Of a stretch of DNA of 51,939 nt, positions 10,512-19,461 are shown piece by piece. The stretch comes from Oscillospiraceae bacterium. GTDB taxonomy: Bacteria > Bacillota > Clostridia > Oscillospirales > Oscillospiraceae. The notes under the pieces were generated by a model. It saw only the letters and a list, made by a program, of their open reading frames with translations. It did not search any database and was not told the origin of the DNA. Numbering within the stretch: the first letter of the stretch is position 1; every line of letters starts with the position of its first letter. The position numbers and the translations under genes are program-made. Location of the stretch: the NCBI GenBank assembly GCA_017561205.1, contig JAFZDL010000041.1:1-51939 (forward strand), read 5' to 3'.

Positions 10512-11504
10512 ATGCGTAACAAAAAAGTATTGATGTTTGGCCCGTCTTATTTTGGATATGCCGAATGTATCATCGCGCAGATGGAAGCTATGGGCGCGCA
10601 AGTAGATTTCTACAACGACCGCCCCAATAACAGCGGCCTTTGCAAGGCATTGGTCCGTTACCAGGTGAAGGCTTATTATCCTACCGTGGTCGCCCATTAT
10701 ACCAATGCGGCAGAGGAAAACAAGGATAAAGACTACGATTTCATCTTCGTGATCAAAAGCGAATGCGTGGATGCAAATATTATGAAAATGCTCCGGGCGC
10801 ATTTTCCCAAAGCCAAGTGCATTCTCTATATGTGGGACGGTCTGCACAACATCCCCCACGGCACGGAGCGGCTGTGTCTTTATGACCGGGTGCTGACCTT
10901 CGACCACGAGGATGCAGAAAAGTACGGCCTTATCCTGCGGCCTTTGTTCTTCCGGAAAGAGTATGCAAAGCCCTCCGCAGAGCCGGACCACTACGATTAC
11001 GATGTTTCCTTCATCGGCACCGCCCACTCGATCCGTCCCAAGATGGTCAAGGCTGTGGAGGATATCTGCCGGGCCGAGGGCCGTAAGAGCTTTGCGTACC
11101 TGTTCCTGCCCAGCAAGCTGGTGTATTTCTACAACAAGCTGTTTAACAAGGCCTACCGCCATATCCGCAAGGGAGATATCCATTTCACCGCCATCAGCGC
11201 CGATGAGGTACGCCGGATCTACGATACCAGCCGGTGCATTTTGGATGTGGAGCATATACAGCAGCGGGGGTTGACCATCCGCACCATCGAGATGATCGGT
11301 ATGGGCAAAAAGCTCATCACCACCAACACCGGCATCAAAAAGTACGATTTCTATAACCCCAAGAACATTCTCATTCTCGACCGGGATAACCCCAAAATTC
11401 CCCCGGAATTCTGGGACAGTCCCTATGAGCCCATTCCCCAAGAGGTTATTAACCGATACTCCCTGGAGTCTTTTGTCCGGGAGCTGTTCGAAGTGAAGGA
11501 GTAA
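10512..11504 (+). CDS. Glycosyltransferase-like protein (CgeB-like)
   Basis: 330 residues. It resembles the GT-B-like proteins often annotated CgeB or lipopolysaccharide biosynthesis protein. Landmarks are a VLMFGPSYFGYAE start, KCILYMWDGLHNIP, a RVLTFDHEDAEKYGL segment, DVSFIGTAHSIRP, and a donor-side helix RGLTIRTIEMIGMGKKLITTN. It probably transfers one sugar of the repeat unit on the cytoplasmic face. I chose the ATG at 10512 because AGAGG (10501-10505) directly abuts the alternative ATG at 10506 but is six bases from this one. The next gene starts four bases after the stop. Donor and linkage cannot be read from sequence. Confidence 0.7.
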   Translation: MRNKKVLMFGPSYFGYAECIIAQMEAMGAQVDFYNDRPNNSGLCKALVRYQVKAYYPTVVAHYTNAAEENKDKDYDFIFVIKSECVDANIMKMLRAHFPKAKCILYMWDGLHNIPHGTERLCLYDRVLTFDHEDAEKYGLILRPLFFRKEYAKPSAEPDHYDYDVSFIGTAHSIRPKMVKAVEDICRAEGRKSFAYLFLPSKLVYFYNKLFNKAYRHIRKGDIHFTAISADEVRRIYDTSRCILDVEHIQQRGLTIRTIEMIGMGKKLITTNTGIKKYDFYNPKNILILDRDNPKIPPEFWDSPYEPIPQEVINRYSLESFVRELFEVKE

Positions 11505-11507
11505 ACC

Positions 11508-12347
11508 ATGAGCAACGTTTTAGTCACCGGCGCCAACGGCTATATCGGCTCCTGCGTAGTGGCCGAACTACAAAAGCGTGGCTACGAGGTCGTGGCCTGC
11601 GATATGGACTTTTCCAACCTTCCAGACAATGTGGAAAAGCTGACGGTCAATATTTTTGACCCGGAGGTGGATGTCTACGATCTGGCCGGTCAGCCCGATT
11701 GCCTTATCCACCTGGCTTGGCGCAATGGCTTTCAGCACAATGCAGACACCCACCTGCAGGACCTGCCCCACCATTTTGATTTCTTGAAAAAGATGGTGGA
11801 AGCCGGCTGCAAGAAGCTGTCCGTCATGGGCAGTATGCACGAGGTGGGCTACTGGGAGGGTGCGATTACTGCAGAATCTGCCACCAATCCTCTGTCCCTT
11901 TACGGCATTGCCAAGAACGCCCTTCGGCAGGCTTTGGAGGTCTTTACCAAGGGTAAGGATGTGAGCTTCCACTGGCTCCGGGGCTACTACATTTACGGCA
12001 ACGATGCCAAGAGCAACTCTGTTTTGGGTAAGATTTTGGCAGCCGACAAAGAAGGCAAGGAGCTGTTCCCCTTCACCTCCGGCAAAAACCTCTATGACTA
12101 TATCTCTGTACAGGAGCTGGCACGGCAGATTGTGGCTGCCTCCTTGCAGGAAAAATACACCGGCATCATCAACTGCTGCTCCGGTGTTCCCATCAGCCTG
12201 GCTGAAATGGCTGAGAAATTCATCCGGGAAAACGGTCTTAAAATCAAGCTCCAGTACGGCGCATTCCCGGACAGACCTTATGACTCTCCCGGTGTATGGG
12301 GAGATGCCTCTCTGATTCAGAAAATTTTGGCAGAATGTGAGGAATAA
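11508..12347 (+). CDS. NAD-dependent nucleotide-sugar epimerase/dehydratase (extended SDR)
   Basis: 279 residues. The N-terminal Rossmann motif is TGANGYIG, followed by an acidic residue pair in CDMDF that suggests NAD(H). The catalytic YxxxK is YGIAK, preceded by SMGSMHEVGYW in the usual serine position. The C-terminal half is shorter than in RfbB. It probably modifies a nucleotide sugar for the polysaccharide (epimerase, dehydratase or reductase). It lies inside the operon, four bases before a GTG-started acetyltransferase. The exact substrate is not identifiable; it is not one of the four rhamnose enzymes, which are all present further on. Confidence 0.78.
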   Translation: MSNVLVTGANGYIGSCVVAELQKRGYEVVACDMDFSNLPDNVEKLTVNIFDPEVDVYDLAGQPDCLIHLAWRNGFQHNADTHLQDLPHHFDFLKKMVEAGCKKLSVMGSMHEVGYWEGAITAESATNPLSLYGIAKNALRQALEVFTKGKDVSFHWLRGYYIYGNDAKSNSVLGKILAADKEGKELFPFTSGKNLYDYISVQELARQIVAASLQEKYTGIINCCSGVPISLAEMAEKFIRENGLKIKLQYGAFPDRPYDSPGVWGDASLIQKILAECEE

Positions 12348-12350
12348 GCT

Positions 12351-12917
12351 GTGGCCAATCGGTACAGTCCTTCGGAATTTATTAAAAATTGCTGGTCTTT
12401 ACTTTGCACCAAGCTTTTCTACCGGCCTGCCCGGTTGGTGCGCAGACCTGTATATATCCGGGGCAAGCAGGGTATGGCCTTTGGCCCGGGCTTTACCACC
12501 GGCTATCGCTGCCGCTTTGAAATGTTCGGCCGGGGAAAAACCCTGCAAATCGGCAAGAACTGCAAGTTAGGTGACTATGTACATATCACCGCGTCAGAGT
12601 CGGTTACTATCGGTGACGATTGCCTGTTTGCCAGCCATATTTTCATCAGCGACACCAACCACGGCACTTTGCAGGATGACCCCACCACCGCTCCGGACAG
12701 CCGTCCGCTGACCACCCAGCCTGTTTCCATCGGCAACAAGGTTTGGCTGGGCGAGAATGTTGCGGTGCTGCCCGGCGCCAAGATCGGTGACGGCTGCGTC
12801 ATCGGCGCCCACGCAGTGGTCAAGGGTGAGATTCCCCCTTACACCATGGCAGTGGGTTCCCCGGCAAAGCCTGTGAAGAAATATAATTTTGAAACCAAAG
12901 TATGGGAGCGTTGCTGA
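12351..12917 (+). CDS. Left-handed beta-helix acyltransferase (sugar O-acetyltransferase-like)
   Basis: 188 residues, GTG start at 12351 with GAGGA a few bases upstream. Hexapeptide repeats run from about residue 60 (IGKNCKLGDYV) to 175 (IGNKVWLGENVAVLPGAKIGDGCVIGAHAVV), the maltose/galactoside acetyltransferase pattern. The loop FISDTNHGT carries the catalytic-type histidine of the WbbJ-like group. It most likely O-acetylates a sugar of the repeat unit. It sits between the epimerase and a glycosyltransferase, with one base to the latter. Confidence 0.85.
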   Translation: MANRYSPSEFIKNCWSLLCTKLFYRPARLVRRPVYIRGKQGMAFGPGFTTGYRCRFEMFGRGKTLQIGKNCKLGDYVHITASESVTIGDDCLFASHIFISDTNHGTLQDDPTTAPDSRPLTTQPVSIGNKVWLGENVAVLPGAKIGDGCVIGAHAVVKGEIPPYTMAVGSPAKPVKKYNFETKVWERC

Positions 12918-12918
12918 T

Positions 12919-13638
12919 ATGGCAAGTATTTCCGTAGCCATGGCCGTATACAACGGCGAAACCTACCTTCCCGAGCAGCTGGATTCCATTTTGACCCAGC
13001 TGGAGCCCCAGGACGAGATTGTAATTTCTTACGACAAGTCTCACGACGGCACATGGCAGCTGATTCAGTCTTATAAGGAAAAATATCCCCAGGTCCGGGT
13101 GCTGGAAAATGTATGCCCCGGCATCAACGGGAATTTCAATAATGCCATTGCCGGCTGTACCGGCGATTACATCTTCATCTGCGACCAGGACGACCGCTGG
13201 GCAGCAAAGAAGCGCAGCGCTGTCTTGGAAACCTTTGAGAAAACCGGCGCGGATATGGTGATCCACAATGGTGTCCACATTAACACCCAGGGTGAAACCA
13301 TTTCTGAGCCTTTCTTTACCCTTTACCGCATCGGTGACGGCAAGCTGAAGAATATTCTAAAGCCCCGTTACAGCGGTTGCTGCACCGCCTTTACCCGGGC
13401 TATGGCGCAGAAGATTATGCCCATGCCTATGAACTTAGATGCCTACGACCACTGGATCGGCACTGTGGGTGAATTTATGGGCAAAATCGCTTACGAAGAC
13501 CGGATCTTGCTCTACCATCGGCTTCACGATAACAATGTCACCCCCGTGAGCACCCGTTCTTGGAAAGTAATCTTGAAAGCAAGATGGACGCTTTTACAGA
13601 ATCTTCGCCGGCGAATCCGCCGTGAAAGGAGAAAATAA
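12919..13638 (+). CDS. Family 2 glycosyltransferase
   Basis: 239 residues. GT-A fold signals: SVAMAVYNGETYLPEQLDSI at the N-terminus and the metal/nucleotide site as FICDQDDRW near residue 90. The DQDD form and the later DHWIG segment (residues about 176-180) are typical of rhamnosyl/galactosyl transferases in capsule loci. The start at 12919 follows the previous stop by one base and has GGGAG upstream; the in-frame extension to 12889 would overlap the acetyltransferase and is less likely. The C-terminus is very basic (RRRIRRERRK), consistent with membrane-surface binding. Confidence 0.88.
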   Translation: MASISVAMAVYNGETYLPEQLDSILTQLEPQDEIVISYDKSHDGTWQLIQSYKEKYPQVRVLENVCPGINGNFNNAIAGCTGDYIFICDQDDRWAAKKRSAVLETFEKTGADMVIHNGVHINTQGETISEPFFTLYRIGDGKLKNILKPRYSGCCTAFTRAMAQKIMPMPMNLDAYDHWIGTVGEFMGKIAYEDRILLYHRLHDNNVTPVSTRSWKVILKARWTLLQNLRRRIRRERRK

Positions 13639-13639
13639 T

Positions 13640-14425
13640 ATGTCCTTTGCGGCCGCTGTGGTTATCTATAACACCGCCTGCCAAGACAGTCCTACCTGCC
13701 TGGCACTCCGGAAACTCTCCGACATTACCGTTCTCATTTATGACAACAGCACCCGGGATTTTGGAAACCGGGAATACTGTGAGAAATCCGGCTGGGTTTA
13801 TTTGGGCGGACAGGGCAATTTGGGCCTGTCCAAAGCATACAATGCCTGTATCGACTACTTGAAAGCAAATCCCGAGGCAGATATGCTCTGCCTGTTTGAC
13901 GACGATACCGATTTAGAGCCTGCTTACTTTACAGCTTTGGAAAAAGCCCGGACGCAGACGGCTGGCCGTATCTTCGTGCCTATGATCTTCGCCGGTGGCT
14001 CTTTGATTTCTCCCTGTATTTTGGACTCCGGTCACAAGGTGAGAACATTCGCCAGTGAGGAAGAAGCCAAGGCCTATACCGGTGAAAACTTAAGTGCCAT
14101 CAATTCCTGTATGGCCATTGACTTAAAAATCTTTGACGATTTCCGTTACGACGAAAATATTTTCTTAGACGGCATAGACCACAATTTTACCCAATCTATG
14201 AAAGGCGAAAAGATTCATATTTTGGACTACCGCTGCAACCACGCCTTCTCCGGTGTGGAAACGCCTCCCAAGGCCTCGGCTTTGGTGCGATTCAAGATTT
14301 ATGCCAAGGATTACGCTTATATCCTGCGGGATAACAAGGCCGCCTATTACCGTTTGGTTGGCAAACGGGCATTGCGGCTGACAGCCCGGTACAAGACTCT
14401 TGCCTTTTTGAAGGCAATGCGATAA
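13640..14425 (+). CDS. Family 2 glycosyltransferase (rhamnosyltransferase-like)
   Basis: 261 residues. It begins AAAVVIYN, then IYDNST, the GGQGNLGLSKAYN segment and the DXD-type site LFDDDTDLE, the pattern of WbbL/RfbF-like rhamnosyltransferases. AAAGGAG at 13625-13631 favours the ATG at 13640 over an in-frame start at 13622. The stop of the preceding gene is one base upstream. Because the locus makes dTDP-L-rhamnose, this enzyme is a good candidate to add rhamnose. That is inference from context and general similarity. Confidence 0.85.
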   Translation: MSFAAAVVIYNTACQDSPTCLALRKLSDITVLIYDNSTRDFGNREYCEKSGWVYLGGQGNLGLSKAYNACIDYLKANPEADMLCLFDDDTDLEPAYFTALEKARTQTAGRIFVPMIFAGGSLISPCILDSGHKVRTFASEEEAKAYTGENLSAINSCMAIDLKIFDDFRYDENIFLDGIDHNFTQSMKGEKIHILDYRCNHAFSGVETPPKASALVRFKIYAKDYAYILRDNKAAYYRLVGKRALRLTARYKTLAFLKAMR

Positions 14426-14442
14426 AGATTGTGAGGACCAAT

Positions 14443-15876
14443 ATGGAGCGAAAGGAACTGCTGAAACACTTACCCAGCCTGCTAATCGGCGCCATCGCCC
14501 TGCTGCTGTGCGCTGTGGTAAACCCCATAAACCACTACGCCTGCGCGCTGATGCTGATGGTTTGCGCAGTTGCGCTGTATTTTTACACCGCGTTTATCCC
14601 CGGGAAGCGCAACTGGTGGGATATCCGGGCGCTCTTTTCCGCTGTTTGGCTGTTCACCATCGGCCTTGCCTGCCTGCGGCTGACGGATTATCAGCGACCC
14701 TGGGAAAAAGCCACTTGGCTGCTGCTGGCTGCAAGCTATGCTTTGTTCTATGCAGGCGCTACCTTCGGTATCCGACTTGGTCAAAAATGCCATACCCGGT
14801 ACAAATCCGGCATCTCTATTAAGAATATTTCCTTCCGCCTGCAGGGTCAGCGGCTGTTTTGGATCTGCTTCGGCGTGACCGTTTTCTGCATTTGCTGCTT
14901 TGCCGCCAACATCGCTCTGCGTGGATATATCCCTTACTTTGCAAGATCCGGTGATACCTATGTGGGCTTTTACAGCAAGTTTTACATCTTCTGCACCGCC
15001 GGAACCGGCATCTCGGGCCTGAGCTACTACACCTTGAAGACCCAAAAGCTTGCTACTTGGCAGAAGCTCTTCCTGTGGTTCAGCATCGTGTATTCCACCT
15101 TCCTGTACCCCATGCTGGTGGTATCAAGAGGTATGTTCTTAACTGCCGCCCTTTCTCTGACCACAGTGGTATTCTACTTAAACAAGCGGCGGTTCCTGCT
15201 TTTGGTGCTGAGTATTGCCGTCATCGGCGCTTTCTATATGGAAGGCACTAAGGCCCGGGGCTATTCCGAGGATCAGCTGAACGCTTTCTTTGAGCCCTCT
15301 GTCATTGCTCCCGACAAGGAAGATTCCGACAGCACCGATCCCTCCGCTCCCGGCGAAACCCCGGAGGAAACCCCCAACGAAAATCCCGGCTTCCAGCTGT
15401 CCGGCTCTGCCGCCTTTATCTACTCCTATCTCACCGTCAGCCACGATAATTTCAACGAGGCTGTCCGCACGGTAGATACCTACACCTACGGCCTGCGACA
15501 ATTGCTTCCTTTCAATGTGATTCTGCGCATCGGCGCTATTGATAAGACCGTTGAAGAAGCGGGCCACAATTTTGTCCGCCCCCATCTGAACACAACCAAC
15601 TTAGTTGGCGAAGCTTATTACGATTTCGGCGCCATCGGCGTGATTGCGCTGATGCTCCTGTGGGCAATTGCCTTTGGTATGATCCAAGGTGTTGCGCTAG
15701 CGTCTGACGGTCCTTTCGGCCTGATGGCTTTGGGCAATACCATGACCCCGGTAGTGCTTTGCTTCTTTGAATCCTGGATGAGTATTTTCTCCCACTGGAT
15801 GCACTGGGGCTTTGTGCTGATCCTGTTCCTGATTGCAACTGTTACCAAAAATCATAAAGACAAAGGAGATTTCTGA
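14443..15876 (+). CDS. O-antigen-polymerase-like (Wzy) membrane protein
   Basis: 477 residues with about ten to twelve hydrophobic segments, the topology of oligosaccharide repeat-unit polymerases. A long outside loop near residues 285-325 is rich in acidic residues, proline and threonine ([18 protein letters not shown]). The region around [21 protein letters not shown] resembles the conserved periplasmic-loop region of Wzy-type proteins. I prefer ATG at 14443 (GAGGA six bases upstream) over GTG at 14431. The stop overlaps the next start as TGATG. Wzy proteins have little sequence identity, so the call rests on topology, length and position next to flippase and transferase genes. Confidence 0.8.
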   Translation: MERKELLKHLPSLLIGAIALLLCAVVNPINHYACALMLMVCAVALYFYTAFIPGKRNWWDIRALFSAVWLFTIGLACLRLTDYQRPWEKATWLLLAASYALFYAGATFGIRLGQKCHTRYKSGISIKNISFRLQGQRLFWICFGVTVFCICCFAANIALRGYIPYFARSGDTYVGFYSKFYIFCTAGTGISGLSYYTLKTQKLATWQKLFLWFSIVYSTFLYPMLVVSRGMFLTAALSLTTVVFYLNKRRFLLLVLSIAVIGAFYMEGTKARGYSEDQLNAFFEPSVIAPDKEDSDSTDPSAPGETPEETPNENPGFQLSGSAAFIYSYLTVSHDNFNEAVRTVDTYTYGLRQLLPFNVILRIGAIDKTVEEAGHNFVRPHLNTTNLVGEAYYDFGAIGVIALMLLWAIAFGMIQGVALASDGPFGLMALGNTMTPVVLCFFESWMSIFSHWMHWGFVLILFLIATVTKNHKDKGDF

Positions 15877-16772
15877 TGAAAGGTATCATTTTGGCCGGTG
15901 GCTCCGGCACCCGTCTGTATCCTTTGACCCTCGTCACCTCCAAGCAGCTGCTGCCGGTGTATGACAAGCCCATGATCTACTACCCCATGTCCACACTAAT
16001 GCTGGCCGGCATCAAGGACATTCTCATCATCTCCACCCCCACCGACACCCCCCGTTTCCAGGCCCTTTTGGGTGACGGCAGCCGCTACGGTGTGAACCTG
16101 AGCTATGCGGTGCAGCCCTCTCCCGACGGCTTGGCGCAGGCCTTTATCATCGGCGAGGAGTTTGCCGGCGACGAGCCCTGCGCTATGGTTCTGGGCGATA
16201 ACATCTTCTACGGCAACGGCTTTTCCGCCATTTTGGCCCGGGCCTGCGAAAATGCAGAGAACGGCCGTGCAACCGTCTTCGGCTACCATGTCCACGATCC
16301 CGAGCGGTTCGGCGTGGTGGAATTTGACGATGCAGGCCGCGCCATTTCCATTGAGGAAAAGCCCGCGCAGCCTAAGTCCAATTACGCTGTCACCGGCCTG
16401 TACTTCTACCCCAAGGGTGTGGCCGCCAAGGCTAAGCAGGTCAAGCCCTCCAAGCGGGGTGAACTGGAGATCACCACCTTAAACGAAATGTATCTGCAGG
16501 AAGGCACTCTGAGTGTGGAACTGCTGGGTCGCGGCTTTGCCTGGCTGGACACCGGCACATTCAAGAGCCTTTTGGAGGCTGCTGAGTTTGTGGAAATGAA
16601 CCAAAGCCGGCAGAATGTGCAGATCTCCGCACCCGAGGAGATCGCTTATGTAAAGGGCTGGATCAACAGAGACCAGCTTCTGAAGGCTGCCGAGGCCTAC
16701 GGCAAATCCCCCTACGGCGACCACCTGCGCCGTGTGGCAGACGACAAGCACCGTTTTATTCATAAACACTAA
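15876..16772 (+). CDS. rfbA: Glucose-1-phosphate thymidylyltransferase
   Basis: 298 residues; first step of dTDP-L-rhamnose synthesis (glucose-1-phosphate plus dTTP). The nucleotide-binding signature GGSGTRLYP is at residues 8-16, followed by [20 protein letters not shown]. Also visible are the substrate motifs [27 protein letters not shown] and GFAWLDTGT. Length matches RmlA. GGAG lies seven bases before the ATG, which overlaps the polymerase stop by one base. Confidence 0.96.
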   Translation: MKGIILAGGSGTRLYPLTLVTSKQLLPVYDKPMIYYPMSTLMLAGIKDILIISTPTDTPRFQALLGDGSRYGVNLSYAVQPSPDGLAQAFIIGEEFAGDEPCAMVLGDNIFYGNGFSAILARACENAENGRATVFGYHVHDPERFGVVEFDDAGRAISIEEKPAQPKSNYAVTGLYFYPKGVAAKAKQVKPSKRGELEITTLNEMYLQEGTLSVELLGRGFAWLDTGTFKSLLEAAEFVEMNQSRQNVQISAPEEIAYVKGWINRDQLLKAAEAYGKSPYGDHLRRVADDKHRFIHKH

Positions 16773-16784
16773 GGAGAGAGAACT

Positions 16785-17804
16785 ATGACGATTATTGTTA
16801 CCGGCGGCGCCGGCTTTATCGGCAGTAATTTCATTTTTCATATGCTGGGCAAGTATCCCGACTACCGGATCATCTGCCTGGACAAGCTGACCTATGCAGG
16901 CAACTTAAGCACCCTGGCCGGTGTGATGGATAACCCCAACTTCCGCTTTGTGAAGCTGGATATCTGCGACCGGGCCGGTGTTTACAAGCTGTTCGAGGAA
17001 GAAAAGCCCGATGTGGTGGTGAATTTTGCCGCAGAGAGCCATGTGGACCGCTCCATTGAGAATCCCGAGGTGTTCCTGCAGACCAATATTCTGGGTACTC
17101 AGGTGCTGATGGATGCTTGCCGGAAGTACGGCATCACCCGTTACCACCAGGTCTCCACCGACGAGGTCTACGGTGACCTGCCTCTGGACCGTCCCGACCT
17201 GTTCTTCACCGAGGAGACCCCCATTCACACCTCCTCTCCCTATTCTTCTTCCAAGGCAGGCGCAGACCTGCTGGTGCTGGCCTATCACCGCACCTTCGGT
17301 TTGCCTGTGACCATTTCCCGCTGTTCCAATAACTACGGCCCCTATCACTTCCCCGAGAAGCTGATTCCGCTGATGATCGCCAACGCTCTGAACGACAAGC
17401 CCCTGCCCGTGTACGGTGAGGGTCTGAATGTCCGGGACTGGCTGTATGTGGAAGACCACTGCAAGGCCATCGATCTGATTATCCACAAGGGCCGTGTGGG
17501 CGAGGTGTACAACATCGGCGGCCACAACGAGATGAAGAACATCGACATTGTCAAGATCATCTGCAAGGCTTTGGGCAAGCCCGAGAGCCTCATTACCTAT
17601 GTGGCTGACCGGAAGGGCCACGATATGCGTTACGCCATCGACCCCACCAAGATTCATACCGAGCTGGGCTGGCTGCCGGAAACCAAGTTTGCTGACGGCA
17701 TTCAGAATACCATCCAGTGGTACTTGGACAACAAGCAGTGGTGGGAGACCATCATCTCCGGTGAGTATCAGAACTACTACGAAAAGATGTACGGCAACCG
17801 CTAA
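16785..17804 (+). CDS. rfbB: dTDP-glucose 4,6-dehydratase
   Basis: 339 residues; second step of dTDP-rhamnose synthesis. NAD-binding GGAGFIGSNF (6-15), AAESHVDRS, the active-site STDEVYG and the catalytic YSSSK, then SRCSNNYGPYHFPEKLIPL. These are all standard RmlB signatures. The gap to rfbA is 12 bases and holds an AAGGAGAG site. A palindromic element follows the stop and separates it from rfbD. Confidence 0.97.
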   Translation: MTIIVTGGAGFIGSNFIFHMLGKYPDYRIICLDKLTYAGNLSTLAGVMDNPNFRFVKLDICDRAGVYKLFEEEKPDVVVNFAAESHVDRSIENPEVFLQTNILGTQVLMDACRKYGITRYHQVSTDEVYGDLPLDRPDLFFTEETPIHTSSPYSSSKAGADLLVLAYHRTFGLPVTISRCSNNYGPYHFPEKLIPLMIANALNDKPLPVYGEGLNVRDWLYVEDHCKAIDLIIHKGRVGEVYNIGGHNEMKNIDIVKIICKALGKPESLITYVADRKGHDMRYAIDPTKIHTELGWLPETKFADGIQNTIQWYLDNKQWWETIISGEYQNYYEKMYGNR

Positions 17805-17812
17805 ACTAACGC

Positions 17813-17925
17813 TGTCATCCTGAGCGAAACGAAGTGAAGTCGAAGGATCTACGCGCCTTCGGCACAGCTCGGCATCTGTTCAGCGAGAAGATTCTTCGAC
17901 TCGCTATGCTCGCTCAGAATGACAG
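17813..17925. repeat. Palindromic intergenic element, CGAAGGATC subfamily, copy 2
   Basis: TGTCATCCTGAGCG at the left and GCTCAGAATGACA at the right, with an inner AGTCGAAGGATCT / AGATTCTTCGACT pair. It lies inside the rhamnose operon between rfbB and rfbD, so it will be present in the mRNA as a long hairpin. Confidence 0.9.
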
Positions 17926-17941
17926 GATTTAAGGAGTTCCT

Positions 17942-18853
17942 ATGAAAGTATTTGTAACCGGTGTGGCCGGGCAGTTGGGCCACGATGTGGTGAACGAGCT
18001 GATTTCCCGTGGCCACCAGGCCATCGGCAGCGACTTAGCCCCCCAATACAGTGGCATCGCTGACGGCAGTCCTGTCACCGCCTGCCCCTATGTGAGCCTG
18101 GACATCACCGATAAAGCCGCTGTTAATAAAGCCCTGTCGGTCATCGCTCCGGATGCGGTGGTGCATTGCGCCGCCTGGACCGCAGTGGATTTGGCTGAAG
18201 AAGCAGACAAGCAAGCCTTAGTCCGCGCCATCAATGTGGATGGCACACAAAATATCGCTGATGCCTGCGAGGCGCTGGATTGCAAAATGCTCTACATCTC
18301 CACCGACTATGTGTTCGATGGACAGGGCGAAACCCCTTGGCAGGCGGATTGCAAGGACAATAAGCCCCTCAATGTGTACGGACAGACCAAGCTGGAAGGC
18401 GAGTTGGCCGTTTCCCAAACTGTGGAAAAGCACTTTATTGTGCGTACGGCTTGGGTATTTGGTCTGAACGGCAAGAACTTCATTAAGACCATGCTGAACG
18501 TGGGCAAAAACCACGACACCGTCCGGGTGGTCTGCGATCAGATTGGCACGCCCACCTACACCTATGACCTTTCCCGGCTATTGGTGGATATGCTGGAAAG
18601 TGAAAAGTACGGCTACTACCACGCCACCAACGAGGGCGGCTACATCAGCTGGTACGATTTCACCTGCGAGATTTTCCGCCAGGCAGGCTACACCACCAAG
18701 GTCGTGCCTGTCACCACCGAAGAATACGGTCTATCCAAGGCCACCCGGCCCTATAACAGCCGGCTGGACAAATCCAAATTGACCGAAATGGGCTTTAAGC
18801 CCCTGCCCACCTGGCAGGATGCTTTAGCTCGCTACCTGAAGGAGATGGCATAA
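17942..18853 (+). CDS. rfbD: dTDP-4-dehydrorhamnose reductase
   Basis: 303 residues; the final NAD(P)H-dependent step giving dTDP-L-rhamnose. The N-terminal GVAGQLGHDV is the RmlD nucleotide site. Others are HCAAWTAVDLAEE, STDYVFDG, catalytic YGQTK, and RTAWVFGLNGKNFIKTML. AAGGAG precedes the ATG directly after the palindromic element. The stop and the next ATG overlap (TAATG). Confidence 0.96.
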   Translation: MKVFVTGVAGQLGHDVVNELISRGHQAIGSDLAPQYSGIADGSPVTACPYVSLDITDKAAVNKALSVIAPDAVVHCAAWTAVDLAEEADKQALVRAINVDGTQNIADACEALDCKMLYISTDYVFDGQGETPWQADCKDNKPLNVYGQTKLEGELAVSQTVEKHFIVRTAWVFGLNGKNFIKTMLNVGKNHDTVRVVCDQIGTPTYTYDLSRLLVDMLESEKYGYYHATNEGGYISWYDFTCEIFRQAGYTTKVVPVTTEEYGLSKATRPYNSRLDKSKLTEMGFKPLPTWQDALARYLKEMA

Positions 18854-19452
18854 TGGGACAGATCACTGTAGAAAAAAATGTAGGCGGTATTGACGGCCTC
18901 TGCGTTATCACCCCCGCCGTCCACGGCGACAACCGGGGCTACTTTATGGAGACCTACAGCCTGCGGGATATGCAAGAAGCAGGCATCCATATTGATTTTG
19001 TGCAGGACAACCAGTCCATGTCCGTAAAGGGCGTGCTGAGAGGCCTCCACTTCCAGAAGAATTTCCCCCAGACCAAGCTGGTGCGGGTGATTCAAGGTTC
19101 TGTGTTTGATGTGGCTGTGGATCTGCGTCCCGGCTCGAAAACCTACGGCAAATGGTACGGCGTGGAGCTGACCGCAGAAAACAAAAAGCAGTTCCTCATT
19201 CCCCGGGGCTTTGCCCACGGTTTTTTGGTGCTGAGTGACACTGCCGAGTTCTGCTACAAATGTGATGACTTCTACCACGCCAATGACGAGGGCGGCTTGG
19301 CCTGGAACGACCCTGCCATCGGCATCACCTGGCCGGAAGTTGTCGGTGAATATAAGGGCAGTGCTTCCGCTGAGGGATACACTCTCGCCGACGGCACCCC
19401 CCTCAATTTAAGCGAAAAAGATCAAAAATGGTTGGGTATTTCCCAGATTTAA
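18853..19452 (+). CDS. rfbC: dTDP-4-dehydrorhamnose 3,5-epimerase
   Basis: 199 residues; third chemical step of dTDP-rhamnose synthesis. Cupin-fold RmlC signatures: HGDNRGYFMETY, VQDNQSMSVKGVLRGLHFQ with the catalytic histidine, VFDVAVDLRPGSKTYG, and PRGFAHGFLVLSDTAEFCYKCDDFY with the catalytic tyrosine. Translationally coupled to rfbD through a one-base overlap. Confidence 0.96.
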   Translation: MGQITVEKNVGGIDGLCVITPAVHGDNRGYFMETYSLRDMQEAGIHIDFVQDNQSMSVKGVLRGLHFQKNFPQTKLVRVIQGSVFDVAVDLRPGSKTYGKWYGVELTAENKKQFLIPRGFAHGFLVLSDTAEFCYKCDDFYHANDEGGLAWNDPAIGITWPEVVGEYKGSASAEGYTLADGTPLNLSEKDQKWLGISQI

Positions 19453-19461
19453 GGTGAAACT